63,056 nt of DNA, taken from positions 1-63,056 of the forward strand of contig NZ_BAZG01000009.1 in assembly GCF_000964525.1 (NCBI RefSeq), in the 5' to 3' direction. A program made the position numbers and the translations under genes. How positions within the stretch are numbered: position 1 is the stretch's first letter; each line of letters begins with the position of its first letter. This document shows positions 33,822 to 41,049 of the stretch, piece by piece. The stretch is from Anaeromyxobacter sp. PSR-1. Its GTDB lineage: Bacteria > Myxococcota > Myxococcia > Myxococcales > Anaeromyxobacteraceae. A model generated the notes under the pieces. The model saw only the letters and a program-made list of their open reading frames with translations. It was not told the DNA's origin and did not search any database.

Positions 33822-34370
33822 TCAGGCCCGGGGCAGGCGCGCGGACGCGAGCGCGCGCTCGAGCCAGGCGGCCTGGCGGCTCCGTTCGGCGGCGAAGCCC
33901 TCCGGGTCGCCGGCCAGCACCGCGGCCGCCCGCGCAGCAGCGAAGGCCGCCGCGGCGACGTTCCCTGCCCGCGCGAACGCCTCCGCGTCGCCGGAGTACC
34001 CGCGGAGCAACGCCGCGCGCTCCGCCGTGACCCCGCCGGCGGCGAGCGCGGCCTCGACCCGCGCGCGGACGGTCTCGGAGCAGTGCGCGGCGAACGCGCG
34101 CGCGATCTCGGGCCACGCCTCGACGCGCCTCACCAGCCGGCCCCGCGACGCCACGAGCTGGTGCGACGTCTCCCGCGCGTCGTCCGAGAGCTCCGCGTCC
34201 CAGAGCTCCTCGTCGATCCAGTAGGGCAGGTCCACGGGCCGGCAGGCGTGGATCCCGTCCTCCGGCCGCGCCTCGACCCAGGGGCCGGCCGCGCCGCCGT
34301 CGGGGGTCGGCCACCGGAACCCGCTGAACGGGCCGACGGCGCCGCGGGACAGGAACTTGTACGCGATCAC
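33822..34370 (-). CDS. Conserved hypothetical protein, third gene of an ECF-sigma operon
   Basis: A 182-residue soluble protein beginning IAYKFLSRGAVGPFSGFRWP, with a GIHACRPVDLPYWIDEELWDAEL core and an Ala-rich helical second half. I recall uncharacterised proteins with this YKFL...GPFSGF...HACR pattern but no function. GTG 34370 follows a strong GGAGGGGAGGGGC Shine-Dalgarno. GTG 34406, overlapping the anti-sigma stop as GTGA, is the alternative. Operon position makes it a candidate sensor or effector of the sigma/anti-sigma pair upstream. Confidence 0.65.
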   Translation of the reverse strand: MIAYKFLSRGAVGPFSGFRWPTPDGGAAGPWVEARPEDGIHACRPVDLPYWIDEELWDAELSDDARETSHQLVASRGRLVRRVEAWPEIARAFAAHCSETVRARVEAALAAGGVTAERAALLRGYSGDAEAFARAGNVAAAAFAAARAAAVLAGDPEGFAAERSRQAAWLERALASARLPRA

Positions 34371-34402
34371 GCCCCTCCCCTCCTCTCCCGGCTCCGTGAC
34401 GC

Positions 34403-34663
34403 TCACGGCGTCTTCTTCCACTCGCGGAACGCCGCGAGCAGCGTCTCGCGCGAGCCTGCCGGCAGGTCGTCCTCGGTCAGGCGGCCGGCGGTCGCGATGG
34501 TCGCGCGGATCTGGTCCAGGTAGACCCTGCACGGCGCGCAGTAGCAGAGGTGCATCTCGAAGCGCGTGCGCTCGGCGAGCGGCAGCCGACGCTCGACGTA
34601 GTCGGAGGCCAGCTCCACGAGCTCGCGGCAGGACAGCTCGGTCGCGGACACGGGAGTCCTCAC
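34403..34663 (-). CDS. Zinc-finger anti-sigma factor (ZAS type)
   Basis: An 86-residue soluble protein with the ZAS zinc motif HLCYCAPC (HxxxCxxC, His38, Cys42, Cys45) following the ELVELASDYVERRL helix, as in ChrR/RsrA-type anti-sigma factors. GTG overlaps the sigma stop as GTGA. No membrane helix is present, so sensing would be cytoplasmic and perhaps redox-based through the zinc thiolates. This fits the peroxiredoxin among the putative regulon members. Confidence 0.88.
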   Translation of the reverse strand: MRTPVSATELSCRELVELASDYVERRLPLAERTRFEMHLCYCAPCRVYLDQIRATIATAGRLTEDDLPAGSRETLLAAFREWKKTP

Positions 34664-35328
34664 GGGCGCCCCCCCTTCTCGAGGTGCTGCTCGAGCGCGG
34701 CCCTGACCTTCGAGCGCGCGCGGTGCAGGAGCACGCGCTGGTTGCCCTCGGAGATGCCGAGGATCGCGCAGACCTCGTCGGAGTCGAGCCCCTCCACGTC
34801 GCGGAGCGTCATCACCGTCCGCTGCCGGACCGGGAGCCGCTCGATCTCCGCCCTCGCGAGCGCGGCCGTCTCGACGGCCGCGAGCCGCTCGTCCGCCCAC
34901 GGCTGGGGAGGCTGGGACCAGTTGTTCGCGTAGCGCGCACCCTCCGGCTGGAAGCGCTCCGGTGCCACCGCCGGTCCGTCGTCGCCGTCCTCCTCGAGCG
35001 ACGACAGCGGCACGAACCGGCCCTCGCGCACGCTCCTGCCCTTCGCGCAGTACGCGGTGATGCGGAAGATCCAGCTCTTCACCGAGGCGCGGCCCTCGAA
35101 GTCGTCGATCCCCTTCAGGACGCCGAGCCACGCCTCCTGGACCGCGTCCTCGGCGGTCGCGTCGGAGCGCAGGTACATGCGCGCGATCCGGACCATGGCG
35201 CCGTGGTAGCGCTTCACGAGGGCCAGGAAGGCAGCCTCGTCGCCGAGTCGCAGCGCGGCGACCAGCCCCCACTCGTCGTGGAGCCCCGGGGTCGGGGAGT
35301 CGATCGCCCTCGTCGCTGCGCCGTTCAA
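34660..35328 (-). CDS. ECF sigma factor, head of a sigma/anti-sigma operon
   Basis: A 222-residue ECF sigma factor. Region 2 is in RYHGAMVRIARMYLRSDATAEDAVQEAWLGVL with FEGRASVKSWIFRITAYCAK. An acidic linker (SSLEEDGDDG) follows, then region 4 LPVRQRTVMTLRDVEGLDSDEVCAILGISEGNQRVLLHRARSKV. The GISEGNQRVLLHRAR form is typical of the group paired with ZAS anti-sigma factors. A GTAACG-N18-ACTC element lies about 50 bases upstream, and the same signature precedes three other units in this region, implying autoregulation and a local regulon. Confidence 0.93.
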   Translation of the reverse strand: MNGAATRAIDSPTPGLHDEWGLVAALRLGDEAAFLALVKRYHGAMVRIARMYLRSDATAEDAVQEAWLGVLKGIDDFEGRASVKSWIFRITAYCAKGRSVREGRFVPLSSLEEDGDDGPAVAPERFQPEGARYANNWSQPPQPWADERLAAVETAALARAEIERLPVRQRTVMTLRDVEGLDSDEVCAILGISEGNQRVLLHRARSKVRAALEQHLEKGGRP

Positions 35329-35373
35329 CGGGACCTCCCGCGACTCGCGGCGCCACGGCCGCCCCGCGCGCGG

Positions 35374-35401
35374 GAGTGTCCGCGGCCGGCGGCGCCGTTA
35401 C
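35374..35401 (-). promoter_or_regulatory. Putative ECF promoter GTAACG-N18-ACTC of the sigma operon
   Basis: On the minus strand GTAACG (35401-35396), 18 bases, ACTC (35377-35374), 49 bases before the sigma ATG. Confidence 0.62.
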
Positions 35402-35488
35402 GCGCGGGCCCCATCGGGAGGCTCCCGGCCTCGAGGGTCACACGCCGCCGAACCATTCGTGCCCTTGGCGCACCTCGTCCTCCCCGGG

Positions 35489-35818
35489 TCACTTCGCCCC
35501 GTCGCCCATCTGACCGTCGGCGTGGCCCATGCCGGCGCCGTGCTCCATCGCGCCGTGCTTCGCGCTGTCCATGCCGTCGCGCTTCGCGTGGTCCATGCCG
35601 TCGCGCTTCGCGTGGTCCATGCCGCCGTGCTTCGCCTTCGGATCCACCGCCTGCTTCTTCGTCTCCTTCCTCCCGGCGCGGGGCGCCTGCGCCCCGCCCG
35701 GCTTCATGGCGCCCTCGGTCTTCATCGCGGCGCCGCCTTCCATCCCGCCGCTGCCCTCCGCGCGAGCGAGGGACAGGAGCGACGTGCTGCAGAGCGCGAC
35801 CAGCAGGAGCTTCTTCAT
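35489..35818 (-). CDS. Exported Met/His/Asp-rich repeat protein
   Basis: A 109-residue protein with a signal peptide (KKLLLVALCSTSLLSLARA) and a low-complexity mature part dominated by Gly, Met, His, Lys and Asp. This includes an octapeptide unit GMDHAKRD repeated perfectly, then degenerate GMDSAKHG and AMEHGAGMGHADGQM. It resembles MXKDX-type pentapeptide proteins found near ECF sigma factors. The many Met and His side chains suggest metal (copper or nickel) or oxidant buffering in the periplasm; this is inference. It has a GTAACG-N18-ACTC promoter-like site. Confidence 0.75.
   Translation of the reverse strand: MKKLLLVALCSTSLLSLARAEGSGGMEGGAAMKTEGAMKPGGAQAPRAGRKETKKQAVDPKAKHGGMDHAKRDGMDHAKRDGMDSAKHGAMEHGAGMGHADGQMGDGAK
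35571..35618. repeat. Two perfect 24-bp tandem repeats inside the Met/His-rich gene
   Basis: Units 35571-35594 and 35595-35618 are identical and encode the repeated MDHAKRDG octapeptide. Weaker copies flank them. Copy number could vary by slippage. Confidence 0.85.
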
Positions 35819-35873
35819 CGGGAATCCCTCTTCAATGGGTTAGGTCGTCACCGGCCGTTCGCCGGCCGTGGTC

Positions 35874-35901
35874 GAGTGCGTGGCCGGGGTGAGATCGTTA
35901 C
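35874..35901 (-). promoter_or_regulatory. Putative ECF promoter GTAACG-N18-ACTC of the Met/His-rich gene
   Basis: On the minus strand GTAACG (35901-35896), 18 bases, ACTC (35877-35874), about 59 bases before the ATG. GCGCGTAACG is shared exactly with the sigma-operon site. Confidence 0.62.
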
Positions 35902-35973
35902 GCGCGCCATCCCATGACCCGGGGAGCACGGGCCCGGCACGCTCGACCGCGCCGGACCCGCGCCCCCGTGTGG

Positions 35974-36525
35974 CTAGGCCGCCTTCGCCGGGGCCGCGCG
36001 GACGACGGGGAAGTCGATCTCCGTGTCGGCGACCTGGTTCAGGTAGTTCGTGAAGACGTTCAGCACGGTGTTGGCGACGAGCTCGACGACCTGCCCGTCG
36101 TCGAACCCGGCGCGCCGGACCGCCTCGAGATCCTCGTCGTCGACGCGCCCGCGCCGCTCGACGACGCGAACGACGAAGCGCAGCGCGGCGTCGTCCTGCG
36201 GATCGGTGGCCCTCCCCTCGCGCGCCAGGGCCAGGTCGGCGTCCGACACCTGGAGGCCCTTGCCCAGCGCGGTGTGAGCGGAGAGGCAGTAGTCGCAGCC
36301 GTTCTGCTGCGCGACGGCCAGCGCGATCTGCTCGCGCAGGCGCGGGCGGAGCCGCCCCCGCGCGAGCGCGCCGGCGAGGGCGAGCGCCCCCTCGAGCGCG
36401 ACGGGCGACCTCCCGATCACGCGGTAGAGGTTCGGGACGGTGCCCAGGGCCTTCTGGATCCCCGCGAACAGCTCGCGGGGCTTGCCCTCGGCGGTGGTGG
36501 GGTCGACGGGGGGAATGCGGGACAT
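35974..36525 (-). CDS. AhpD-like/carboxymuconolactone decarboxylase-family protein
   Basis: A 183-residue all-helical protein with the redox motif NGCDYCLSAHT (CxxC...H, Cys about 87 and 90) in a LREQIALAVAQQNGCDYC helix. This is typical of peroxidase-related alkylhydroperoxidase D family members. Start ATG 36525 is preceded by GGAAGGAG and rejects a longer frame. It is divergent from a LysR gene, with two interlocking inverted repeats between them. The likely function is peroxide or thiol-disulfide chemistry under LysR control. Confidence 0.9.
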   Translation of the reverse strand: MSRIPPVDPTTAEGKPRELFAGIQKALGTVPNLYRVIGRSPVALEGALALAGALARGRLRPRLREQIALAVAQQNGCDYCLSAHTALGKGLQVSDADLALAREGRATDPQDDAALRFVVRVVERRGRVDDEDLEAVRRAGFDDGQVVELVANTVLNVFTNYLNQVADTEIDFPVVRAAPAKAA

Positions 36526-36576
36526 GACGGCTCCTTCCGGTGGTGCCGCCGTGAGGCGGCGGGTTGGGTGCAAAGT

Positions 36577-36627
36577 GTTGCGACCGGAGGCACGCGCAAC
36601 AATGGAGTGCGCGACAGTTCTCCATTG
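36577..36627. promoter_or_regulatory. Tandem LysR-type operators, two inverted repeats with 12-base spacers
   Basis: GTTGCG-N12-CGCAAC (36577-36600) is immediately followed by CAATGGAG-N12-CTCCATTG (36600-36627), sharing one base. Both are perfect and lie in the 119-base gap between the divergent ahpD-like and LysR genes. Confidence 0.7.
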
Positions 36628-36644
36628 CATGCGGAGGAACGACC

Positions 36645-37559
36645 TTGGATCGCATCGACGCGTGGACGACGTTCGCTGCCGTCGCGGAGGCCCGGAGCTT
36701 CGCCGCAGCGGCGCGGCGGCTGGGCCGCTCACCGGCCGCGGTCACGCGGGCGGTGGCTGCCCTCGAGGAGCGCCTCCGGGCGCGGCTGCTCGACCGGACC
36801 ACGCGCTCGGTCGCGCTCACGGACTTCGGAGCGCAGGCGCTCGACCGGGCACGCCGCGCGCTCGTCGCGTTCGAGGAGCTCGAAGGGGCCGGCGGCGGCG
36901 CGGCCGAGCCGCACGAGCTCGGCGGGCGCCTGCGCGTGACCGCGCCGGTCGTGTTCGGCCGCCTCCACGTCCTCCCCATCGTCGAGGCGTTCCTGCGCGC
37001 CCACCCGGCGACGACGGTCCAGCTCGTCCTGCTCGATCGCGTGGTCTCGCTCGTCGACGAGGGGCTCGACGTCGCGGTCCGCCTCGGCCGGCTCCCCGAC
37101 TCGTCCTTGCGGGCCACCCGCGCCGGCGAGGTGCGGCGGGGGGTCTACGTCAGCCCTGCCTACCTCCGGGCCCACGGTGCGCCGCGGACTCCTCGGGCGC
37201 TGGAGCGGCACACCTGCGTCGCCTGCCTCCCGGTGACCCCGGTGCCGGATCACTGGACGTTCTCGCGGGATGGCCGGAGCCTCGTCGCGCCGGTCTCGAC
37301 GCGCCTGGTGGTGAACACGGCCGAGGCCGCCGTGGACGCCGCCCTCGCCGGCCTGGGCCCGACCTGCCTGCTCTCGTATCAGGTGGACGCGCACGTTCGC
37401 GCGGGGACGCTCGTCCGGATCCTGGCGGCGTTCGAGCCCCCGCCCATCCCGGTCCAGGTGGTCACGCCGGCCGGCCGCTTCGTGACGCCGATCGTGCGCG
37501 CCTTCGTGGACGCCAGCGTCGAGACGCTCCGCAGGGCCCTCGGGGCGCCCTCGGAGTGA
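36645..37559 (+). CDS. LysR-family regulator
   Basis: A 304-residue LysR regulator: winged helix SFAAAARRLGRSPAAVTRAVAALEERLRARLLDRTTRSV and effector domain from about residue 95. The natural start is TTG 36645 after an AGGA sequence, because residues matching the family begin there (LDRIDAWTTFAAVAEA). An upstream in-frame ATG lies inside the operator. It is divergent from the AhpD-like gene, which is the probable target. Confidence 0.92.
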   Translation: MDRIDAWTTFAAVAEARSFAAAARRLGRSPAAVTRAVAALEERLRARLLDRTTRSVALTDFGAQALDRARRALVAFEELEGAGGGAAEPHELGGRLRVTAPVVFGRLHVLPIVEAFLRAHPATTVQLVLLDRVVSLVDEGLDVAVRLGRLPDSSLRATRAGEVRRGVYVSPAYLRAHGAPRTPRALERHTCVACLPVTPVPDHWTFSRDGRSLVAPVSTRLVVNTAEAAVDAALAGLGPTCLLSYQVDAHVRAGTLVRILAAFEPPPIPVQVVTPAGRFVTPIVRAFVDASVETLRRALGAPSE

Positions 37560-37656
37560 GGCGCTCGGAGGGTCGGGTTCACGCCGCTCCGGTTCCCGCC
37601 GAGGTCGCGGGCACCGCCCCGGCGAGCCGGGAGGTGCCCGCGACCGGCGTGCTCGC

Positions 37657-38772
37657 TCACTTCGCCGCGAGGCCGACGGCCGAGGCAGGCAGGCCGCTGA
37701 CGCCCGACGCGAACGGCGTCAGCGCGCCGTCGTCGCCCACGGAGAAGCCCGCGATCGAGTGGCCGCTGGCGTCGACCGCGTACAGGAAGGCGTCGCCACC
37801 GGCGAGGGCGAGGTCGAGCGGCTTTCCGCCCGGCAGCGTGGCCGCGGTCTCCGCCCCCGGCGGAAGCGTGAGCTCGCCCTGCCGATCGATCCGGTACGCG
37901 GAGATGTCGCCGCTCCCGGCGTTGGCCACGTACGCGTGCCGCCCGTTCCTCGTGATCACCAGCCAGCAGGCCGCGCGCTGGAAGTTGGGCACGGAGGAGC
38001 TCACCACCTCCGCCGAGACCCCATCCACCGCGTACGACGACACCGCGCTCGTCCCGGAGACCCCGCCGCCTGCCTCGCTCACCACCAGGACGTCGCCGAG
38101 CGTGAACGCGAACCCGAACGGCACGGCGCCGGACGACGGCGCCGGGGTCGGCGCGGAGGCGCGGCCCTGCCGGTCGACGGCATACAGCACGATCTCCTGC
38201 GCCGCCTTCTCCGTGACCGCCAGGACCTTCCCCGAGCGGTCGAAGGCGACCTGGGCGGCGCCGGCCGCCGTGCTGCCGAGGGGTCGCGTCGAGTCGGCCA
38301 GCGGGGTGAGGGCGCCGTGCTCGTCCAGCAGGAGCCCGGAGATGTCGCCGTCACCGCCGGCGTTCAGCGCGTAGACGAGCCCCCCGTGCTCGGCCACGCT
38401 CACGGGGAACGTGCCCCCCGACGGCGCCCGCCCGACGAGCGTCAGCCGGGCCCCGTCGATCCGGAACGACGAGATGTCGTCCGAGCCGGCGTTGACGACG
38501 AGGAGGAACCGGCCATCCGAGCTGAGGGTGACGGCGCCCTGCGAGCCGAGGACCGGCTCGCCGCCTCCCGAGCCGGCGCCCTCGGTGGGATACACGCCGG
38601 TGGCGGTCAGCGTGCCGTCCTGCCCGCGGGCGAACGCCAGCACCGCGTTGCCGGTGGCATCGTCGGTCATCGTGAAGACGGCGCCGCCGTCCGCGCGCGG
38701 GGCGTCCGCCCGCGCAGGCGAGGTGGCGAGGAACAGGGCCAGCGCAGCTGCATGTGTGATCTTCGAGTGCAT
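37657..38772 (-). CDS. Exported lactonase-like seven-bladed beta-propeller
   Basis: A 371-residue protein with signal peptide (HAAALALFLATSPARA) and repeated blades of the form AVTLSSDGRFLLVVNAGSDDISSFRID, repeated as HAYVANAGSGDISAYRID and SVAEHGGLVYALNAGGDGDISGLLLD. These are typical of the Lactonase/3-carboxymuconate-cyclase family (PF10282-like). It would be periplasmic or secreted; enzymatic activity cannot be asserted. AGGAGAAGAACGC precedes the ATG. A GTAACG-N18-ACC site lies 36 bases upstream. Confidence 0.85.
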   Translation of the reverse strand: MHSKITHAAALALFLATSPARADAPRADGGAVFTMTDDATGNAVLAFARGQDGTLTATGVYPTEGAGSGGGEPVLGSQGAVTLSSDGRFLLVVNAGSDDISSFRIDGARLTLVGRAPSGGTFPVSVAEHGGLVYALNAGGDGDISGLLLDEHGALTPLADSTRPLGSTAAGAAQVAFDRSGKVLAVTEKAAQEIVLYAVDRQGRASAPTPAPSSGAVPFGFAFTLGDVLVVSEAGGGVSGTSAVSSYAVDGVSAEVVSSSVPNFQRAACWLVITRNGRHAYVANAGSGDISAYRIDRQGELTLPPGAETAATLPGGKPLDLALAGGDAFLYAVDASGHSIAGFSVGDDGALTPFASGVSGLPASAVGLAAK

Positions 38773-38804
38773 GCGTTCTTCTCCTTTGGCGTCGAGCCGC
38801 GCTC

Positions 38805-38832
38805 CGGTGTGCGCCTGTCGCGAGTTCGTTAC
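38805..38832 (-). promoter_or_regulatory. Putative ECF promoter GTAACG-N18-ACC of the beta-propeller gene
   Basis: On the minus strand GTAACG (38832-38827), 18 bases, ACCG (38808-38805). It is the weakest of the four sites at the second element but has identical spacing. Confidence 0.5.
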
Positions 38833-38967
38833 GTGCCCCGCCCCGGGCGCAGCCCCGCCGCGCGCGCCCGGCCCGCGTGAAAGGCCGCGCCGTTCGGGCA
38901 GTTCGCCCGGGCGCTCCGCCGTTCGTTGCGCGATCGGCGAGGAGGTCGTTCCGCCGCCGCCCGCCGC

Positions 38968-39540
38968 TCACTCGCCCGCCCCGGACCTCCGCTCGATCCG
39001 GCGGTCGGGGATGAACCAGAGCGCGGCGACGAGCGCGTAGACGGCGTCGGCGGCCCAGGTGCGGACGAACGAGAGCGCGATCGCGGTCAGGTAGAGGATC
39101 GGCGACAGCTTGCCCTTCAGGTCCGCGCCGATCATCCGCCGGAGCGAGCCGCCGGCGCGGATGATGGCGCGCTGCAGGACGAGCCACGCCAGCGCCGACG
39201 CGAGCAGGACGACGCCGTAGAGGGCCGTCGGCCAGGGCGACGCCGGGTAGTGGTCGGCCCAGGCGGTGACGGCGGGGATGAGCGACAGCCAGAACAGCAG
39301 GTGGAGGTTCGCCCACATGATGCCGCCCGTCACGCCGTGGACGGTGTGCAGCAGGTGGTGGTGGTTGTTCCAGTAGATGCCGACGTACACGAAGCTCAGC
39401 ACGTAGCCGAGGAACGTCGAGCGCATCGCGGCGAGCGCCTCGAGCGTGTCGCCGGGCGGCACCTTCAGCTCGAGCACCATGATGGTGATGATGATCGCGA
39501 GGACGCCGTCGCTGAACGCCTCGAGGCGGCCCTTGTTCAT
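38968..39540 (-). CDS. TMEM175/DUF1211-family membrane protein (potassium-channel type)
   Basis: A 190-residue inner-membrane protein with about six hydrophobic helices and the family hallmark RLEAFSDGVLAIIITIMVLEL at the N-terminus (R...FSDG). A helix FVYVGIYWNNHHHLLH follows. Bacterial TMEM175 homologues form tetrameric K+ channels. ATG 39540 directly precedes the hallmark. It ends 195 bases from the propeller gene and shares no obvious regulatory motif with it. Confidence 0.88.
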   Translation of the reverse strand: MNKGRLEAFSDGVLAIIITIMVLELKVPPGDTLEALAAMRSTFLGYVLSFVYVGIYWNNHHHLLHTVHGVTGGIMWANLHLLFWLSLIPAVTAWADHYPASPWPTALYGVVLLASALAWLVLQRAIIRAGGSLRRMIGADLKGKLSPILYLTAIALSFVRTWAADAVYALVAALWFIPDRRIERRSGAGE

Positions 39541-39663
39541 GGTGCGTGCACCCGCATCGCGCCAGGATGAGTCCTGGCCGAGGGACCTCTCCAGCGCGAT
39601 CGGGTGCACGCCCCGATTTTCGAGCTGCGACGCCGGCGCCGTCGCGCGACCGCGTGCCGGCGT

Positions 39664-40854
39664 TCAGGGAACCACGATCGCGCAGGAGACGCCGTCGCCG
39701 TACGCGGTCCGGCACAGGTTGCCCTTCCAGGTGTTCGGTCCGCTCAGGGCCCAGATGTCGTAGCCCGCGGTCGTCCCGAGCACGATGTTCGACGCGACGG
39801 TGTTCCCGAACGACCCGCCCACCTGGATGTTGAGCCCGATGCCGGAGAGCACGTTGTCGAGGACCTTGTTCCCCTCGATCCTCGAGCCCGTGACGTCGAT
39901 GAAGCCGAGCCCCTGGATGCTCTCGCTCACCGCGTTGTCCACGACCGCGAGGCCGGTGCACCAGGCGGCCGTGATCCCGCCGCCGACGAACCAGTAGTCC
40001 GGGTGCCAGCGCCCGGCGCGCGTGACGTGGTTGCCGGCGACGGTGACGTTCGCGGCGTACTCGACGTTGACGCCGGCCTGGTCGTCGGTGAACACGCTGT
40101 CCCTCACGCTCCCCGAGTTCGGCACGTCGCCCGGGGCACAGCTCCCGCACGCGAAGCCCACGCCGTCCTTGAAGCCGCGGACGTACACGCCCTGCACGTC
40201 GGCGTTCGTCACGCGCTCGAGGAGGATGCCGCTCTCCGGTGCGACGCCGCCGAAGTAGTCCGGGACGGGGCCGGACGCCGCCAGCGTCCGGATCGACACG
40301 CCGGCGCTGTCCCGGGCGACGATCGCCGGGCTGCGGCTCGCGAGGGAGATCGCGGCCATCGAGATGCGGACGTCGGTGCCGTACCGGATCGCGATGGGCC
40401 CCGAGTCCGTCACCTTCACGTTGGTGATCCGCACGCCGCTGCTGTCGCGCACGAACACGCTCATGTCGATCTGGTCGGCGAAGGCGAGGTTCTGGATCAC
40501 CGCTCCGGCCGTGCCGTGGCGGATCGCGACGCCGTACCGGAAGCCGACGATGGTGCCGTTCATCACGCGGACGTTCCGCAGGGTCAGCAGGTGGTCGGTC
40601 TTCACCCCCGACCACGCGGGGTCGCCGGGCGTCCCCGGGACGCCGGTGATGGTGTGGCCGGCGAGATCGATCGTCACGTCATCGGCGCCGATGACGAGGC
40701 CGCTCGTCTCGCAGGTCAGGTCCTTCTCCAGCTTCAGGCTCGAGGTGACCGTGTCGCCGCACTCGGTCGCGCGCGCGACGCCGCCTCCGCCGATTCCGAG
40801 CAGCACCGCTCCGCACGCCAGGGCCAGCCGGCCCGCGACGCTCGTGGTTTCCAT
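39664..40854 (-). CDS. Exported parallel beta-helix protein (NosD/pectate-lyase-like repeats)
   Basis: A 396-residue protein with signal peptide (residues about 8-28) and a succession of right-handed beta-helix rungs: VTIDLAGHTITG, VRVMNGTIVGFRYGVAI, VRITNVKVTDSGPIAIRYG, NVTVAGNHVTRAG and SRIEGNKVLDNVLSGIGL. Four Cys are spaced as possible disulfides (ECGD, TCET, ACGSCA, LCRT). No lyase active-site residues could be assigned. It is likely a secreted or surface carbohydrate-binding or -modifying protein. The ATG follows a GGGGGAACACC stretch. Confidence 0.8.
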   Translation of the reverse strand: METTSVAGRLALACGAVLLGIGGGGVARATECGDTVTSSLKLEKDLTCETSGLVIGADDVTIDLAGHTITGVPGTPGDPAWSGVKTDHLLTLRNVRVMNGTIVGFRYGVAIRHGTAGAVIQNLAFADQIDMSVFVRDSSGVRITNVKVTDSGPIAIRYGTDVRISMAAISLASRSPAIVARDSAGVSIRTLAASGPVPDYFGGVAPESGILLERVTNADVQGVYVRGFKDGVGFACGSCAPGDVPNSGSVRDSVFTDDQAGVNVEYAANVTVAGNHVTRAGRWHPDYWFVGGGITAAWCTGLAVVDNAVSESIQGLGFIDVTGSRIEGNKVLDNVLSGIGLNIQVGGSFGNTVASNIVLGTTAGYDIWALSGPNTWKGNLCRTAYGDGVSCAIVVP

Positions 40855-41049
40855 GGTGTTCCCCCTGCGGCGCCATGCGCTCCTGCCAGCCCCGTCTCGA
40901 GGCGTCGCAACGAGATTCAAGGACCGTCCGTGCGAGGCGTCGAGCCGATCCCTGGGGGCCGGCGGATCGCGCTAGCGGCACCGGGTGCGTCCGGAAGTCC
41001 GTGCTGGCCGGGATCCGGCCCGTTCGCGCACCTCGCGCCGGCGAGGCGC

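Noticed and set aside
35571-35618. CRISPR array suggested by short direct repeats
   Set aside because: Repeats are contiguous 24-bp units without spacers, lie in frame inside a signal-peptide protein and encode an octapeptide repeat. No other array-like pattern was seen.
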